Numbered from the stretch's first letter, positions 34,730 through 44,332 are shown. The stretch: 64,000 nt of DNA from Sandarakinorhabdus sp. (GCA_020692215.1 JAIMKW010000001.1:532442-596441), one strand, 5' to 3'. Numbers and translations: made by a program. Notes: generated from the sequence alone by a model not told the origin.

Positions 34730-35619
34730 GCGGCGTTGCGGACCCCGATATCGAACAGTTTTTGCGCCATCAGAACGGCCGTTGGGGCGCTCGCAGCCGT
34801 GCCATCAGCACCCACTGCGGCAACAAGCGACGGGTCTGCATTGAACGCCGGCCCCCCCACCATCACCCCGATTGCAGGGTTTATTGAATGGCGGCGAATG
34901 GCCGTTATGGCGTCTTGAACCTTGCCAAGATTGTCGCGTCCGCTCAGCGTGACGCCAGCGGCTGCGAACCAGCGATCCTTCACCCGGCGCGCAAGGATTT
35001 CCGGCGACGCCTCCGTTTCAGACCAAACCTGCCAGCCACCGGCCTCGAGGAATTTTTCAACCATTGAAATCCCGAACCCATGCTGTTCGCCGGGAACCGT
35101 CATTGTCAGCACCGTGCGCTTTTCGTTGAACGCCGGCAGATCATGCGTGCAGTTGAACACCGCAAGCAGCTTCTGCAGCCTGCCAACGCCAAGCGTCACG
35201 TCGATGAAGTCGCATTCGTCCCTCTCCCACATCTCGCCCAGATGGCGTGCTGCGGGTTCCAGCAGTTCGATGAACAGGGTGTCCATGCAAATTCCACGAT
35301 CCCGCAGCGCGACGATATAGGCAGACGCGGCCTGCGGATCCGGGCTGAGAACGAGGCGGGCGAGATCGGCAATTTCCTGGTCGGTCGGATGATCCGTATC
35401 GCCGTCAGTGGCTTCGGATACATTGCGGTGCAGGCTCAGAAGCCGGGGAATGATCTGGCTCGAAACCAGGCCCGCGATTCGCGCCTGTCGCTCCGCCACA
35501 TCATCCCGCTGGAAATATTGCGGTGCAATAAAGCGCGATTCCAGGCCGGGCGGCATGTCCAACACGCTGAACTGGCTGGAAAAACGAAACGCTACCCCGT
35601 CCTGACCACCTTGACCCAT
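34726..35619 (-). CDS. Cobalamin-binding regulator-like protein (AerR/PpaA family)
   Basis: The about 297-residue protein has an N-terminal helical region ending in QIIPRLLSLHR, a helical cap with LLEPAARHLGEMWERDECDFIDVTLGVGRLQKLL (about residues 118-152), and a B12-binding Rossmann domain. That domain carries VPGEQHGFGISMVEKFLEAGGW (Glu178, His180) and VMVGGPAFN. This GEQHxFG form, instead of DxHxxG, is what AerR/PpaA photosynthesis regulators show. Start is uncertain: ATG 35619 has a strong GAGGGGAG site, while ATG 35703 or 35832 would add low-complexity residues. No photosynthesis gene lies in the window. Confidence 0.85.
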   Translation of the reverse strand: MGQGGQDGVAFRFSSQFSVLDMPPGLESRFIAPQYFQRDDVAERQARIAGLVSSQIIPRLLSLHRNVSEATDGDTDHPTDQEIADLARLVLSPDPQAASAYIVALRDRGICMDTLFIELLEPAARHLGEMWERDECDFIDVTLGVGRLQKLLAVFNCTHDLPAFNEKRTVLTMTVPGEQHGFGISMVEKFLEAGGWQVWSETEASPEILARRVKDRWFAAAGVTLSGRDNLGKVQDAITAIRRHSINPAIGVMVGGPAFNADPSLVAAVGADGTAASAPTAVLMAQKLFDIGVRNAA

Positions 35620-35792
35620 CGCATCCGCTCCCCTCGGCTTGTTCCGGTGCTCACGTCTTGTTGCGCCCTCGCTTTGGTCAGGCTGTTTCTGGAGCGTCAT
35701 CATGCTGGCACCATGGCCGTCGAAGCTCAACCCGTCGCATGCGCTTTGCGACCAATTGCCCACAGAATTGATGCGTGCGGGGGCATGAACGC

Positions 35793-35828
35793 AAAAGAGG
35801 GCGCCCGCCTGTTGGCGAACGCCCTCTT
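35793..35828 (-). terminator. Intrinsic terminator of the rpsF-rpsR-rplI operon
   Basis: On the minus strand AAGAGGGCG ... CGCCCTCTT forms a 9-bp stem with a second small stem (CGCC-AACA-GGCG) in the loop, and the outer stem runs into TTTT. It lies 38 bases past the rplI stop. Confidence 0.8.
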
Positions 35829-35865
35829 GCATCGGTCCGGCAGGGGCAACCCTGCGAAGCCTGGC

Positions 35866-36498
35866 TCAAGCCGTTGGCTGGTCCTCGCCCTCGGCTGCAT
35901 CCGCAGCTTCGGACACTTCACCACCATCGGCTGCATCATCCGTTGCAAGGCCGGGTTCGGCATTCGGATCAAAAGCCTCGGTAAACCCGGCCTCTTCGCG
36001 TTCGAAGAGATCCTGGGTTACATCGACGCCCTTGGCCTGCAGCTCCGCTTCTTCCGGAGACCGGGCCACATTGACCTTGGCTGTCACTGTGACTTCGGGG
36101 TGAAGCACCAGCTTCACCACCGAGATGCCCAGAAGCTTGATCGGCTTTTCGAGCACGACCGCAGATTTCAGCACCTTGTGGCCTGCGGCAACAACCGCTT
36201 CGGCCACATCGCGCGCCGAAACCGAGCCGTACAGGGCACCGGCATTGGAGGCCTGGCGGATGAGGACGACGGACACATCCGTCATCGTCTTGGCCTGGGC
36301 TTCCGCTTCTTCGCGGCGCTTGGCGTTGTCGGCTTCGATCTGGGCGCGTTGCGCTTCGAACTTGGCCTTGTTGGCATCGGTTGCGCGCAGGGCCTTGCCG
36401 CGGGGCAGCAGGAAGTTGCGGGCATAGCCGGGCTTTACGGCGACGACGTCACCAATGCGGCCGAGCTTTTCGACACGTTCGAGAAGAATCACATCCAT
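35866..36498 (-). CDS. rplI: 50S ribosomal protein bL9, with acidic C-terminal extension
   Basis: The 210-residue protein begins with the bL9 signature MDVILLERVEKLGRIGDVVAVKPGYARNFLLP. A connecting helix (FEAQRAQIEADNAKRREEAEAQ) and the C-terminal domain (LYGSVSARDVAEAV, then VVKLVLHPEVTVTAKVNV) follow. It exceeds the usual 149 residues by a long acidic, low-complexity tail from about residue 165 (EREEAGFTEAF, then Asp/Glu/Ala-rich to the end), seen in other alphaproteobacteria. bL9 stabilises the L1 side of the large subunit. Third gene of the rpsF operon. Confidence 0.98.
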   Translation of the reverse strand: MDVILLERVEKLGRIGDVVAVKPGYARNFLLPRGKALRATDANKAKFEAQRAQIEADNAKRREEAEAQAKTMTDVSVVLIRQASNAGALYGSVSARDVAEAVVAAGHKVLKSAVVLEKPIKLLGISVVKLVLHPEVTVTAKVNVARSPEEAELQAKGVDVTQDLFEREEAGFTEAFDPNAEPGLATDDAADGGEVSEAADAAEGEDQPTA

Positions 36499-36509
36499 CT
36501 GGCTGCTCC

Positions 36510-36734
36510 TTACTTCACGAGATAGGGCAGCAGGCCGAGATGGCGTGCGCGCTTGATGGCCTGGGACAGTTCGCGTTGCTTCTTCGCCGAAACGGCGGTG
36601 ATGCGCGAAGGGACGATCTTGCCGCGTTCAGAGACAAAGCCCTGCAGCAGGCGGACATCCTTGTAATCGATCTTCGGCGCGTTGTTGCCCGAGAAGGGGC
36701 AAGACTTGCGACGACGGAAAAACGGACGTGCCAT
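36510..36734 (-). CDS. rpsR: 30S ribosomal protein bS18
   Basis: The 74-residue protein is a full-length bS18 with [12 protein letters not shown] at the N-terminus, [30 protein letters not shown], and the C-terminal [18 protein letters not shown]. It binds 16S rRNA as a pair with bS6. Its ATG immediately follows the rpsF stop, suggesting translational coupling, and rplI begins 11 bases after its stop. Confidence 0.98.
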   Translation of the reverse strand: MARPFFRRRKSCPFSGNNAPKIDYKDVRLLQGFVSERGKIVPSRITAVSAKKQRELSQAIKRARHLGLLPYLVK

Positions 36735-37235
36735 TTAGAAGGCTCCTTCTTCACGCGGCGCGCGCTCGGGGCGCGGGCCCCGATCACCACCCCGATCACC
36801 ACGGTCTCCGCCGCGGCTGTCACCACGATCGCCGAAACGGTCGCCGCGCTCGGGGCGCGGGCCCCGATCGCCACGGTCACCCCGTTCGCCGCGCTCACCA
36901 CGCTCGGGGCGGTCTGATTTCTTCATCATTGCCGAAGGGCCGGCTTCCAGCGCGTCCACGCGGATGGTCTGGTAACGGATCACGTCCTCGTTGAGGGCGA
37001 CCTGGCGTTCCATTTCCTGCACGGCCGGGGCCGGGGCATCGATGTTGAGGAGCACGTAATGCGCCTTCCGGTTCTTGGCGATCCGGTAGGCGATGGTGCG
37101 CAGGCCCCAATATTCGTTGCTGGCAACAGTGCCGCCATTTTCGGTGATGATCTTCGTGAAGGCCTCGGTGAGGCTTTCCACCTGCGCTGGTGCCAGATCC
37201 TGGCGCGCGAGGTAGACATGCTCGTAAAACGGCAT
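36735..37235 (-). CDS. rpsF: 30S ribosomal protein bS6 with Arg-Gly-rich tail
   Basis: The first about 105 residues form the bS6 fold ([22 protein letters not shown], then [56 protein letters not shown]). After residue about 107 the sequence is a roughly 60-residue low-complexity tail built from Arg, Gly, Asp, Pro and Glu, such as [21 protein letters not shown], ending EEGAF. The tail is encoded by near-identical direct repeats. The fold pairs with bS18 on the platform of the small subunit. It heads the rpsF-rpsR-rplI operon. Confidence 0.97.
   Translation of the reverse strand: MPFYEHVYLARQDLAPAQVESLTEAFTKIITENGGTVASNEYWGLRTIAYRIAKNRKAHYVLLNIDAPAPAVQEMERQVALNEDVIRYQTIRVDALEAGPSAMMKKSDRPERGERGERGDRGDRGPRPERGDRFGDRGDSRGGDRGDRGGDRGPRPERAPREEGAF
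36761..36869. repeat. 25-bp direct repeat encoding the bS6 RG-rich tail
   Basis: The same 25 bases (CGCGCTCGGGGCGCGGGCCC then CGATC) occur at 36761-36785 and 36845-36869, 84 bases apart, with shorter CACCACCGATC-type units between. They encode the repeated DRGPRPER unit of the bS6 tail and could change length by slippage or recombination. Confidence 0.8.
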
Positions 37236-37462
37236 GACATGCTCTTTCTTCGCTCTGCCGATCGCAAGCCCACGCCGATTGCGGGAGCCCTCCGGCTTTC
37301 TTCAAGGTGCGTGGCCTTAGCGACACCACCCCCAAAAGGCAAGCAGCGCTGCAGCCTGATAGTCAGTCTGCTTCAGGCCGGCCGCCCCATCCTCTGGCCT
37401 TTTTGCAATCCTTTCGCGGGGGGCATTCCGTTTCAGGCAGTTTCGCCATGTCGGGCCATGCT

Positions 37463-40400
37463 CTAGGCTTGCAGTGCCGTGCTCGCCGTGGCCGAAAGAT
37501 GCGCCAGCATCGCGAGCGTGGGCGCCCCCGAATTGCGGGCCGCCAGAATGGTGCCCGCCAGTGCCGCCACCCGTTCGCTGTTGCCCTTCAGCCAGGACTC
37601 GACGGCAGCACAGGGGTCTTCCCCCGGTTGCACCAGCCGGCGCATCAGATCGATTCGCATCGTCTCGAACGCGCGTGCGGTGTTGGTGGCCAGCAGCCGC
37701 TCCCAGCCATCGGCCGGATGCAGGGATTGCGTTGCGCCCTGCGCCCAGTCGATCGCCAGGGTTTCACCCAGGCGGGTATAGGCGAGCGCGGTCTTGCCCT
37801 CGTCCAGTTCAAGGTCTGATGCCAGTTCGACGACAGCAGCGGCGCCCGACAGCGCATAGAGGGTGGCAATCCAGTCCGTCACGTCGGCGGGCGATCCAGC
37901 CAGCGTGAGGCGCTGGCGTATGGCCTCCAGTTGGGCGCGCGGCTCTGGCCGCAGCAGCTTGTCGAGAACAGTGAGCAGGCGCTTCAGGCCGGGGGCGAGG
38001 CGTGATGACAGCCGTTCTGGCGCTTGCGCGCCTGAACGGCGCGCAAGATCGGCCACCAGGCTGCGGGTAACAGCCGCGGCCTCGGCATGCAGCGCAAGCG
38101 CGACCGTTGCCGGCACATTCGCGCCGTCGATGGTTTGCCACAGGCTTTCCAGGTTGAAGAGTGTCCGCGCCGACACAAAGGCTGCTGCAATTGTGGAGAG
38201 CGGGCAGCCGAGCTCTGTCGCGAGATCATGTGCCAGTGTTAGCCCGCCACGGTTCACAAGCAGGTTCGCCAGCTTTGTCGCCACGATTTCCCGCCGCAGC
38301 TGGTGCCCGCGGATCTCGGCTGCAAAGCGTTCGCGCATGCTGGGCGGAAAGGCGCGCTCCAGATCGCCCAGCAGCAGCGGATCGTTGACCACGTCACTGG
38401 TAACAAGCGCGCTCTTCAGTTCCATCTTGGTGTAGGACAGCAGAACGGCCAGTTCCGGCCTTGTCAGGCCGCGGCCGAGACGCTTGCGCTCATCAAGGTC
38501 GCGCTGGGACGGCAGCCCTTCCACCTGCCGGTCCAGTCGTCCGGAGGCTTCCAGCGCTTCGATCAGCCGGATGTGGCCCTGCAGGCTTTCGGCCGCCCGT
38601 GACTCGGCGACCGACAGCGCCAGCGCCTGTGCGCTGTTGTTGGAAAGCACCAGTGCCGCGACTTCATCCGTCATGCTGGCTAGCAGCGTGTCGCGGTCTG
38701 CGCGTTGCAGCGCGCCCATGCGTTCGGCAGCGCCCATCGCGATCTTGATATTGACCTCGTGGTCGGATGTGTCGACGCCGGCGGAATTGTCGATGAAATC
38801 GGTGTTCAGGCGCCCGCCCCGCCCGGCCAGTTCGATCCGGCCCGCCTGGGTCAGCCCCAGATTTGCGCCTTCGCCGACAACCTTTGCGCAGATCTCGGCG
38901 CCATCGACCCGAAGGGCATCATTTGCGCGGTCGCCGACATCTGCATGGCTTTCGGTCGCGGCCTTCACATAGGTGCCGATGCCGCCGAACCACAGCAGGT
39001 CAACCGGTGCCTTCAGGATTGCGGACATCAGCTCAGAAGGCGACATCGCCTCTGCCTCCACCCCCAGAAGGGCACGGATTTCCGGCGTCAGCAGGATGGA
39101 TTTCTGCGATCGCGGAAAAACCCCGCCGCCCTTCGAGATCAGCTTGGGATCATAATCCGCCCACGATGATCGGGGGAGGGCGAAGAGGCGGTTGCGCTCC
39201 TTCCAGCTGTTGCCGGCGTCGGGTGCCGGATCGAGGAAGATATGGCGGTGATCGAAAGCGGCAACCAGCCTAAGCGCCTTCGACAGCAGCATGCCGTTGC
39301 CGAACACGTCGCCCGACATGTCACCGACCCCGGCGACCGTCACCGGATCGGTCTGTATATCGATTCCCATTTCGGCAAAGTGGCGCGTGACAGACACCCA
39401 GGCCCCGCGTGCGGTGATGCCCATGGCCTTGTGATCATAGCCAACCGAGCCGCCGCTGGCGAACGCATCGCCAAGCCAGAAACCGGTGTCTTCGGCGATT
39501 GCATTGGCTGTGTCCGAGAAGGTGGCTGTGCCTTTGTCGGCAGCAACAACCAGATAAGGGTCGTCGCCATCCAGCCGCACGACAGAAGCCGGCGGGATTA
39601 TCTTGCCTTCGGGATCGAGATTGTCGGTGATGGAAACCAGCGTGCGGATGAAGATCTTGTAGGCCTCCTGGCCCTCACGCGCCCAGGCATCACGATCGAC
39701 CGTCGGGTCGGGCAACTGCTTGGGATAGAAGCCGCCCTTGGCGCCGGTTGGCACGATGACCGCGTTCTTCACGATCTGCGCCTTCACAAGGCCCAGCACT
39801 TCCGTGCGAAAATCATCCCGCCGGTCAGACCATCTGAGGCCGCCCCGGGCAATCGGGCCTCCGCGCAGGTGGATGCCCTCCACGCGCGGCGAATAGACCC
39901 AGATTTCCCGCCAGGGGAGCGGCTTGGGAAGCCCGGGAACCCGCGCCGACTCCAGCTTGAAGGCCAACGCCGCCGGGCCGCCAGGCACAAAGGCATTGGT
40001 GCGAAGCATGGCGCCGACCAGATCCTTGAACAGCCGCAGGATGCGGTCATCATCGATCGATTGCACAGCATCCAGTGCCTCTTTGAACGCGTCTCTGGCA
40101 TCCTTTGCAGCGCCAGGCTTTGCGCCTGGTGAATGCAGCGCGCGGAACAGGGCAACAATCGCAAGGGTTGCCGGCTGGTTGCGCTTGAGGGCGTCGACCG
40201 CTGTCTGGACCCCGTATGAAACGCCTGTCTGCCGCAGATAGCGGAACCATGCGCGCAGCCAGTTGGCTTCTTCTGCGGTCAGGCCGACCGAAGGGATCAG
40301 CCCGTTGAACGGATCATTTTCCTGGATGCCTGTCAGCACGGCATCGAGCGCGGGATTCACAACCTTGCAGAAGGATGGAAGATCCTCCAGCGATGCCTGC

Positions 40401-42157
40401 ACTTCCAGCTTGAAATCGTGGATCCAGCCAAGTTCGCCATCGGCGAGATCGTAGGGAACCTCCTCGATCACGCGAAAGCCGAAATTCTCCAGCATGGGAA
40501 CCGAATCGGAGAGCGGGATGATCTCTCCCAGACGGTAGATCTTCAGGCGAACAATGTTGGCCGGATCGCTGTCGCGCCGGGACAGGGAGACATGGCGGTC
40601 ATCAGGGGTCGACAGCTCGGTCAGCCGCAGGATGTCAGACGCTGCTTCGCGCGGCGTGAACTCCGACCGATAGCCGGGGCTGAAGCTTCGGCCATGCGAA
40701 AGCGCAAGGCGCGCTGCGCGAATGGCACCGACCCGGTCAACCAGTGCCAGTTCCAGTTCATCATCCCAGCCGCGCGTAAGTTGCAGCAAGCAGGCGTTCA
40801 GCGCATCGGCATCAGGCTCGGCAGAAACATCCTCAACGACATAATGCACCCGCGCGAGCCCTTCTGCGCGCAACTCCACATCGAACTTGCCGATCTTGCC
40901 GCCGGTTTCGCGCTCCAGCATCCTGCCCACCCGCATGCGCAGGTCGGCAGAGTAGATGTCGCGCGGAATATAGACGAGCATTGAAGCTTGCTGTGAGCGC
41001 GCATCGCGCCGAACGAAAAGCTGCGGCCGCGGGCGATCCAGCAACGACAACAGGCCCTTCGCCATCGAAAGCAGTTCTTCGGTATCGATCTGCAGCATTT
41101 CCTCGCGCGGGAAGGTCTCGATCACATGGGTGAGGGCACGGCCGGCGTGGCTGCGGGGCGCAAACCCCAGCCGTTCGCCGACTTCGGCCACCTTGCGGCG
41201 CACAAGCGGCACCCTGCGCGGGCTTTCCCTGAGAGCGGCGCTGGCGAACAGGCCCAGGAAGTGCGACGCGCTCACCACTGCGCCCTTGCTGTCGAAATGG
41301 CGAACCGTGATGATATCCAGCGGCACCGGCCGATGCACCGTCGAGCGGAGCGCGGACTTGTGGATGCCAATGGGCTCGGACGACTGGTCGTTCTCGGGGG
41401 CGGGCCAGCGGGCTGTGTCGCGCAACAGGCCATGCCGATTTTCACCCGATGCGGCACCCAGCAGGGTAAAATTGTCTGCTGCCAGCCACTCCAGAAAGGC
41501 GATGGTTTCCGAAAGCACATGCGGCGCGATCGGCGGCGGGCTGTCGTTCAGGGCGCGCGCAGCAGACCGCAGGTCTTTCAGCATTGCCTGCCAGTCGGTC
41601 ACAGCAGAGCGCACGTCGCCATAAACAAGATCAAGCTGATGCGCGAGATCCGCGCGCTTTCTGGCCGGAGCGCGCTCCACCTCCATCACGATCAGCGATT
41701 CGCGGGGGGCATCTGCCTCCCCCAGCGAAACCAGGCGGCCGGATGCGTCGCGACGCGCTGGCAGGATCGGGTGGACAAGGCGCAGGATCTCCAGCCCTTC
41801 GTCGCTGATGGCAGCTGTCGCGCTGTCCACAAGGAAGGGCATGTCGTCGGTCACCAGAACGATCGGCATGCGGCGATGGCCGGCGCCTCCCTCGCCTGCG
41901 CCGACATGCACATTGTGCGTGCCAGAGGGGCGCACTGCGAAATGTTCGAAAGCAAGATCGGCAATCCGCGCACGATCCTGGTCGGTCAGTCCCTCCAGTT
42001 CCGAAGGCGCGGCCGCCGCGAAGAACAGGGCGGAAAACTGATCGCGCAGATCAGTCGGGAACAACGCTATGTCGATTGTCGCCCTGCCTGCAGGCTTTGA
42101 TCCAATGGTCTCCTGGTTGGCGGCCATCCCGGGTTCAGTCGTCGCCATGCGCGGCAT
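37463..42157 (-). CDS. gdhB: NAD-specific glutamate dehydrogenase (large, L_180-type)
   Basis: The about 1564-residue protein has the layout of the large NAD-GDH family: long N-terminal ACT-like regulatory region, then PRVEGIHLRGGPIARGGLRWSDRRDDFRTEVLGLVKAQIVKNAVIVPTGAKGGF in the catalytic core. The NAD-binding domain has VAGVGDMSGDVFGNGML and VVGEGANLGLTQAGRIE, and a C-terminal helical domain follows. It converts glutamate to 2-oxoglutarate and ammonia. Starts at 42157, 42148 and 42127 are possible; upstream residues to 42292 are Arg/Lys-rich and not conserved. Monocistronic, with about 225-250 bp free on each side. Confidence 0.95.
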   Translation of the reverse strand: MPRMATTEPGMAANQETIGSKPAGRATIDIALFPTDLRDQFSALFFAAAAPSELEGLTDQDRARIADLAFEHFAVRPSGTHNVHVGAGEGGAGHRRMPIVLVTDDMPFLVDSATAAISDEGLEILRLVHPILPARRDASGRLVSLGEADAPRESLIVMEVERAPARKRADLAHQLDLVYGDVRSAVTDWQAMLKDLRSAARALNDSPPPIAPHVLSETIAFLEWLAADNFTLLGAASGENRHGLLRDTARWPAPENDQSSEPIGIHKSALRSTVHRPVPLDIITVRHFDSKGAVVSASHFLGLFASAALRESPRRVPLVRRKVAEVGERLGFAPRSHAGRALTHVIETFPREEMLQIDTEELLSMAKGLLSLLDRPRPQLFVRRDARSQQASMLVYIPRDIYSADLRMRVGRMLERETGGKIGKFDVELRAEGLARVHYVVEDVSAEPDADALNACLLQLTRGWDDELELALVDRVGAIRAARLALSHGRSFSPGYRSEFTPREAASDILRLTELSTPDDRHVSLSRRDSDPANIVRLKIYRLGEIIPLSDSVPMLENFGFRVIEEVPYDLADGELGWIHDFKLEVQASLEDLPSFCKVVNPALDAVLTGIQENDPFNGLIPSVGLTAEEANWLRAWFRYLRQTGVSYGVQTAVDALKRNQPATLAIVALFRALHSPGAKPGAAKDARDAFKEALDAVQSIDDDRILRLFKDLVGAMLRTNAFVPGGPAALAFKLESARVPGLPKPLPWREIWVYSPRVEGIHLRGGPIARGGLRWSDRRDDFRTEVLGLVKAQIVKNAVIVPTGAKGGFYPKQLPDPTVDRDAWAREGQEAYKIFIRTLVSITDNLDPEGKIIPPASVVRLDGDDPYLVVAADKGTATFSDTANAIAEDTGFWLGDAFASGGSVGYDHKAMGITARGAWVSVTRHFAEMGIDIQTDPVTVAGVGDMSGDVFGNGMLLSKALRLVAAFDHRHIFLDPAPDAGNSWKERNRLFALPRSSWADYDPKLISKGGGVFPRSQKSILLTPEIRALLGVEAEAMSPSELMSAILKAPVDLLWFGGIGTYVKAATESHADVGDRANDALRVDGAEICAKVVGEGANLGLTQAGRIELAGRGGRLNTDFIDNSAGVDTSDHEVNIKIAMGAAERMGALQRADRDTLLASMTDEVAALVLSNNSAQALALSVAESRAAESLQGHIRLIEALEASGRLDRQVEGLPSQRDLDERKRLGRGLTRPELAVLLSYTKMELKSALVTSDVVNDPLLLGDLERAFPPSMRERFAAEIRGHQLRREIVATKLANLLVNRGGLTLAHDLATELGCPLSTIAAAFVSARTLFNLESLWQTIDGANVPATVALALHAEAAAVTRSLVADLARRSGAQAPERLSSRLAPGLKRLLTVLDKLLRPEPRAQLEAIRQRLTLAGSPADVTDWIATLYALSGAAAVVELASDLELDEGKTALAYTRLGETLAIDWAQGATQSLHPADGWERLLATNTARAFETMRIDLMRRLVQPGEDPCAAVESWLKGNSERVAALAGTILAARNSGAPTLAMLAHLSATASTALQA

Positions 42158-42409
42158 CTTCGGCCTACCTTTTCCGTTCGGCGGGCGAAATCTCTGCGCC
42201 CTTGTCTCGCTGTGCTTCGCTTGTCGGGCCCGCGTCTTTGGCGATCCTCGACCTGATTCAAAGCGTATGCGGCAGCAAGCATGCGGCTTCAAGCAGGCAA
42301 CCGCCGCATTATCTGCATGGCAGACAGCAAAATACCGGACAAAATGCGCACACGGTATCCCGCCATGCCTTTTTGGGTGGTGGGGAGCCGGATTCCCGGC
42401 TTTCGGAGC

Positions 42410-43192
42410 TCAGGTTCTGCTACCCTGATCGTGCATCCAGGAGATGGCCGCAGCCAGTTCCCGGTGCAGGGCCGCCGTTTCATCCTGTGACAACAGCTTT
42501 CGCCACGAAGCGATCACGATGGCACTGGGCACGCCATCGGTGTCCACAGCCAGCGGCAGGGCGACCGCCCGCAGAAGAAGATGCGGCCGGCCCCCGATCA
42601 AAGGCGCGTCCGGTCCAGCCTCATCACTGTCCAGATGACAGGCCGCGCCGGTGCGAAGGGCCGTTGCTGCAAGCGCTACAAGCCGCCTGGCAAGGGGCGC
42701 TGTTGGGTGAGGATCGGCCGATACCGGGTTTTCGGGCACCACACAAAGCGTGGGGATGGCTTCGCCGACGTCGCTGATCCGGGCCAACATGCCCGACAGT
42801 TTGGCGTTGGACAGCAATTCCTGCATCGCCAGGGCCGGAAACCTTATGCGCATCGCCCGGTTGGCGAACGGCGGCGCAAGAAGGGTGGTGGCAGCATTTG
42901 CAGGCGGCAGGCTGTCCTTGTCCAACAGGCTTGCCCAACGGGCCTCGGCGCGGCGGACCAGCCGGCGCTCGAGGCCGATTGGTATCAGCGGGACTTCGCC
43001 TCGTATCGCATCAGCAAGTGCGAGGTCGGTCGGGCCTTCGCTGGATATGGGCTGCGCGTCAAAAAGCTGCGGGGCCGGCGCCGTTGCGCGCTTCGCCCAT
43101 GGGGCATTGCGCGACGGCCCCGATGACCGGGCCTCGATCGTTTCGGCGCGTTCCATCAGCTGCCGAAGTGCCTCGCGTGACAATTGTTCCAT
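42410..43192 (-). CDS. Unknown soluble protein, possibly GAF/PAS-like
   Basis: The 260-residue protein begins EQLSREALRQLMERAETIEARSSG, an amphipathic helix. A Pro/Ala linker follows, then an alpha/beta region (LARRLVALAATALRTGAACHLDSDEAGPDAPLIGGRPHLLLRAVALPLAVDTDGVPSAIVIASWRKLLS) that ends in a helix (ALHRELAAAISWMHDQ). The last 100 residues resemble a GAF/PAS-like sensor core only loosely. No membrane segment or signal. GGAAC precedes ATG 43192; in-frame upstream codons look non-coding. It is upstream of the glutamate dehydrogenase on the same strand but 250 bp away. A weak hairpin (AGCCGG-ATTC-CCGGCT, 42386-42401) follows it. Confidence 0.7.
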   Translation of the reverse strand: MEQLSREALRQLMERAETIEARSSGPSRNAPWAKRATAPAPQLFDAQPISSEGPTDLALADAIRGEVPLIPIGLERRLVRRAEARWASLLDKDSLPPANAATTLLAPPFANRAMRIRFPALAMQELLSNAKLSGMLARISDVGEAIPTLCVVPENPVSADPHPTAPLARRLVALAATALRTGAACHLDSDEAGPDAPLIGGRPHLLLRAVALPLAVDTDGVPSAIVIASWRKLLSQDETAALHRELAAAISWMHDQGSRT

Positions 43193-43492
43193 CCCGTTCC
43201 GCCTTGCTTGCTTTTGCAGCGTTCCGTCTTGCAGTCTTGCCTGTTTGTGCCCGCTGCGGCCGCATCCGGTTGTCTTCTCCCGGCTGCCGGCCTGAGTGGT
43301 GCGCGTGCATGCCAGCGTCCCTCCCCGCCAGCAGTTCGGGCGACAGGATTTCCCCTGCGGCAGGGTTCCCTTTCGCCAACGATGTTCACGGCATTCGCAC
43401 GGAAAGCTTGCGTAACGCTCCAGCAACGCTTGTCCCCGCCACCGCTGCCCGGTAAGAGGCGCAACAATTTCTCAATTTCCTGTGGGGACTGA
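43193..43492. other. 300-bp divergent intergenic region without a gene
   Basis: Lies between the unknown protein (minus) and sseA (plus) and should hold both promoters. A GTGGGGACTGA ribosome site precedes the sseA ATG. No convincing small gene, RNA gene or operator was seen. Confidence 0.6.
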
Positions 43493-44332
43493 ATGGACGC
43501 GATTGTCAGCGCGGAGTGGTTGAAGGCCGAATATCAGAAGAGCGATGTGCGCATCGTCGATGCGACGCTGTTCCTTCCCGATCATGGGCGCAATGCCCGC
43601 GCCGAGTTCGAGGCAGCGCATATCCCCGGCGCCGTGTTCCTTGATATCGATGAAGTGACCGATCCTTCTTCGGGCCTGCCGCACATGCTTCCGCGCCCGG
43701 AAAAATTCGCCAGCCGCGCCCAATCCATGGGTCTTGGCGATGGCTCGCGCATCATCGTCTATGATAACAGCCCGCTGAAATCAGCAGCGCGGGCCTGGTG
43801 GATGTTCCATGTGTTCGGCGCCCATCAGGTGGCCGTTCTGGATGGCGGGCTGGATGCCTGGAAGGCCGTCGGCGGTGCAATCGAAAGCGGCAAGCCCATC
43901 GTGCGCCACCGCCATTTCACCGTCTGGGCCGATACGTCGTCTGTCCGGGATCTGGTTTCCATGCGCGACAATCTGAAAACAAGCGCTGCGCAGGTTGTCG
44001 ATGCGCGCCCGGCCGGGCGTTTTGCCGGCACCGATCCGGAGCCGCGCGCGGGCGTGCGCCCCGGCCACATGCCCGGCGCGAAGAGCCTGCCTGCTTCCAC
44101 CCTCTACACCGCAGAGGGCAAGCTGAAGGACGCCGAAGGCCTCAAGGCTGCCTTCGCCGACGCTGGAGTCGATCCGGCAAAGCCGATCATCGCGACCTGC
44201 GGCTCGGGCGTGACGGCTGCCAGCATCGTGCTGGCTGCAACCATCCTGGGGGCAAAGGATCCCGCGCTTTACGACGGAAGCTGGGCGGAATGGGGCTCCC
44301 AGCCCGACACGCCCGTCGTGACCGGCGCGTGA
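43493..44332 (+). CDS. sseA: 3-mercaptopyruvate sulfurtransferase
   Basis: The 279-residue protein has two rhodanese domains. The inactive N-terminal one contains FLPDHGRNARAEFEAAHIPGAVFLDID and VYDNSPLKSAARAWWMFHVFG. The active one carries Cys236 in CGSGVTAAS, which is the loop sequence of mercaptopyruvate rather than thiosulfate sulfurtransferases (which have CRKGVT-type loops). It transfers sulfur from 3-mercaptopyruvate to thiols or cyanide. It lies 13 bases before metC and the pair, with the amidase gene, forms a short operon for sulfur amino-acid breakdown. Confidence 0.95.
   Translation: MDAIVSAEWLKAEYQKSDVRIVDATLFLPDHGRNARAEFEAAHIPGAVFLDIDEVTDPSSGLPHMLPRPEKFASRAQSMGLGDGSRIIVYDNSPLKSAARAWWMFHVFGAHQVAVLDGGLDAWKAVGGAIESGKPIVRHRHFTVWADTSSVRDLVSMRDNLKTSAAQVVDARPAGRFAGTDPEPRAGVRPGHMPGAKSLPASTLYTAEGKLKDAEGLKAAFADAGVDPAKPIIATCGSGVTAASIVLAATILGAKDPALYDGSWAEWGSQPDTPVVTGA

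Noticed and set aside
37380..37412. AGGCC...GGCCTTTTT plus-strand terminator between rpsF and the dehydrogenase gene
   Set aside because: Both neighbouring genes are on the minus strand, so a plus-strand terminator has no transcript to end; stem is only 5 bp.
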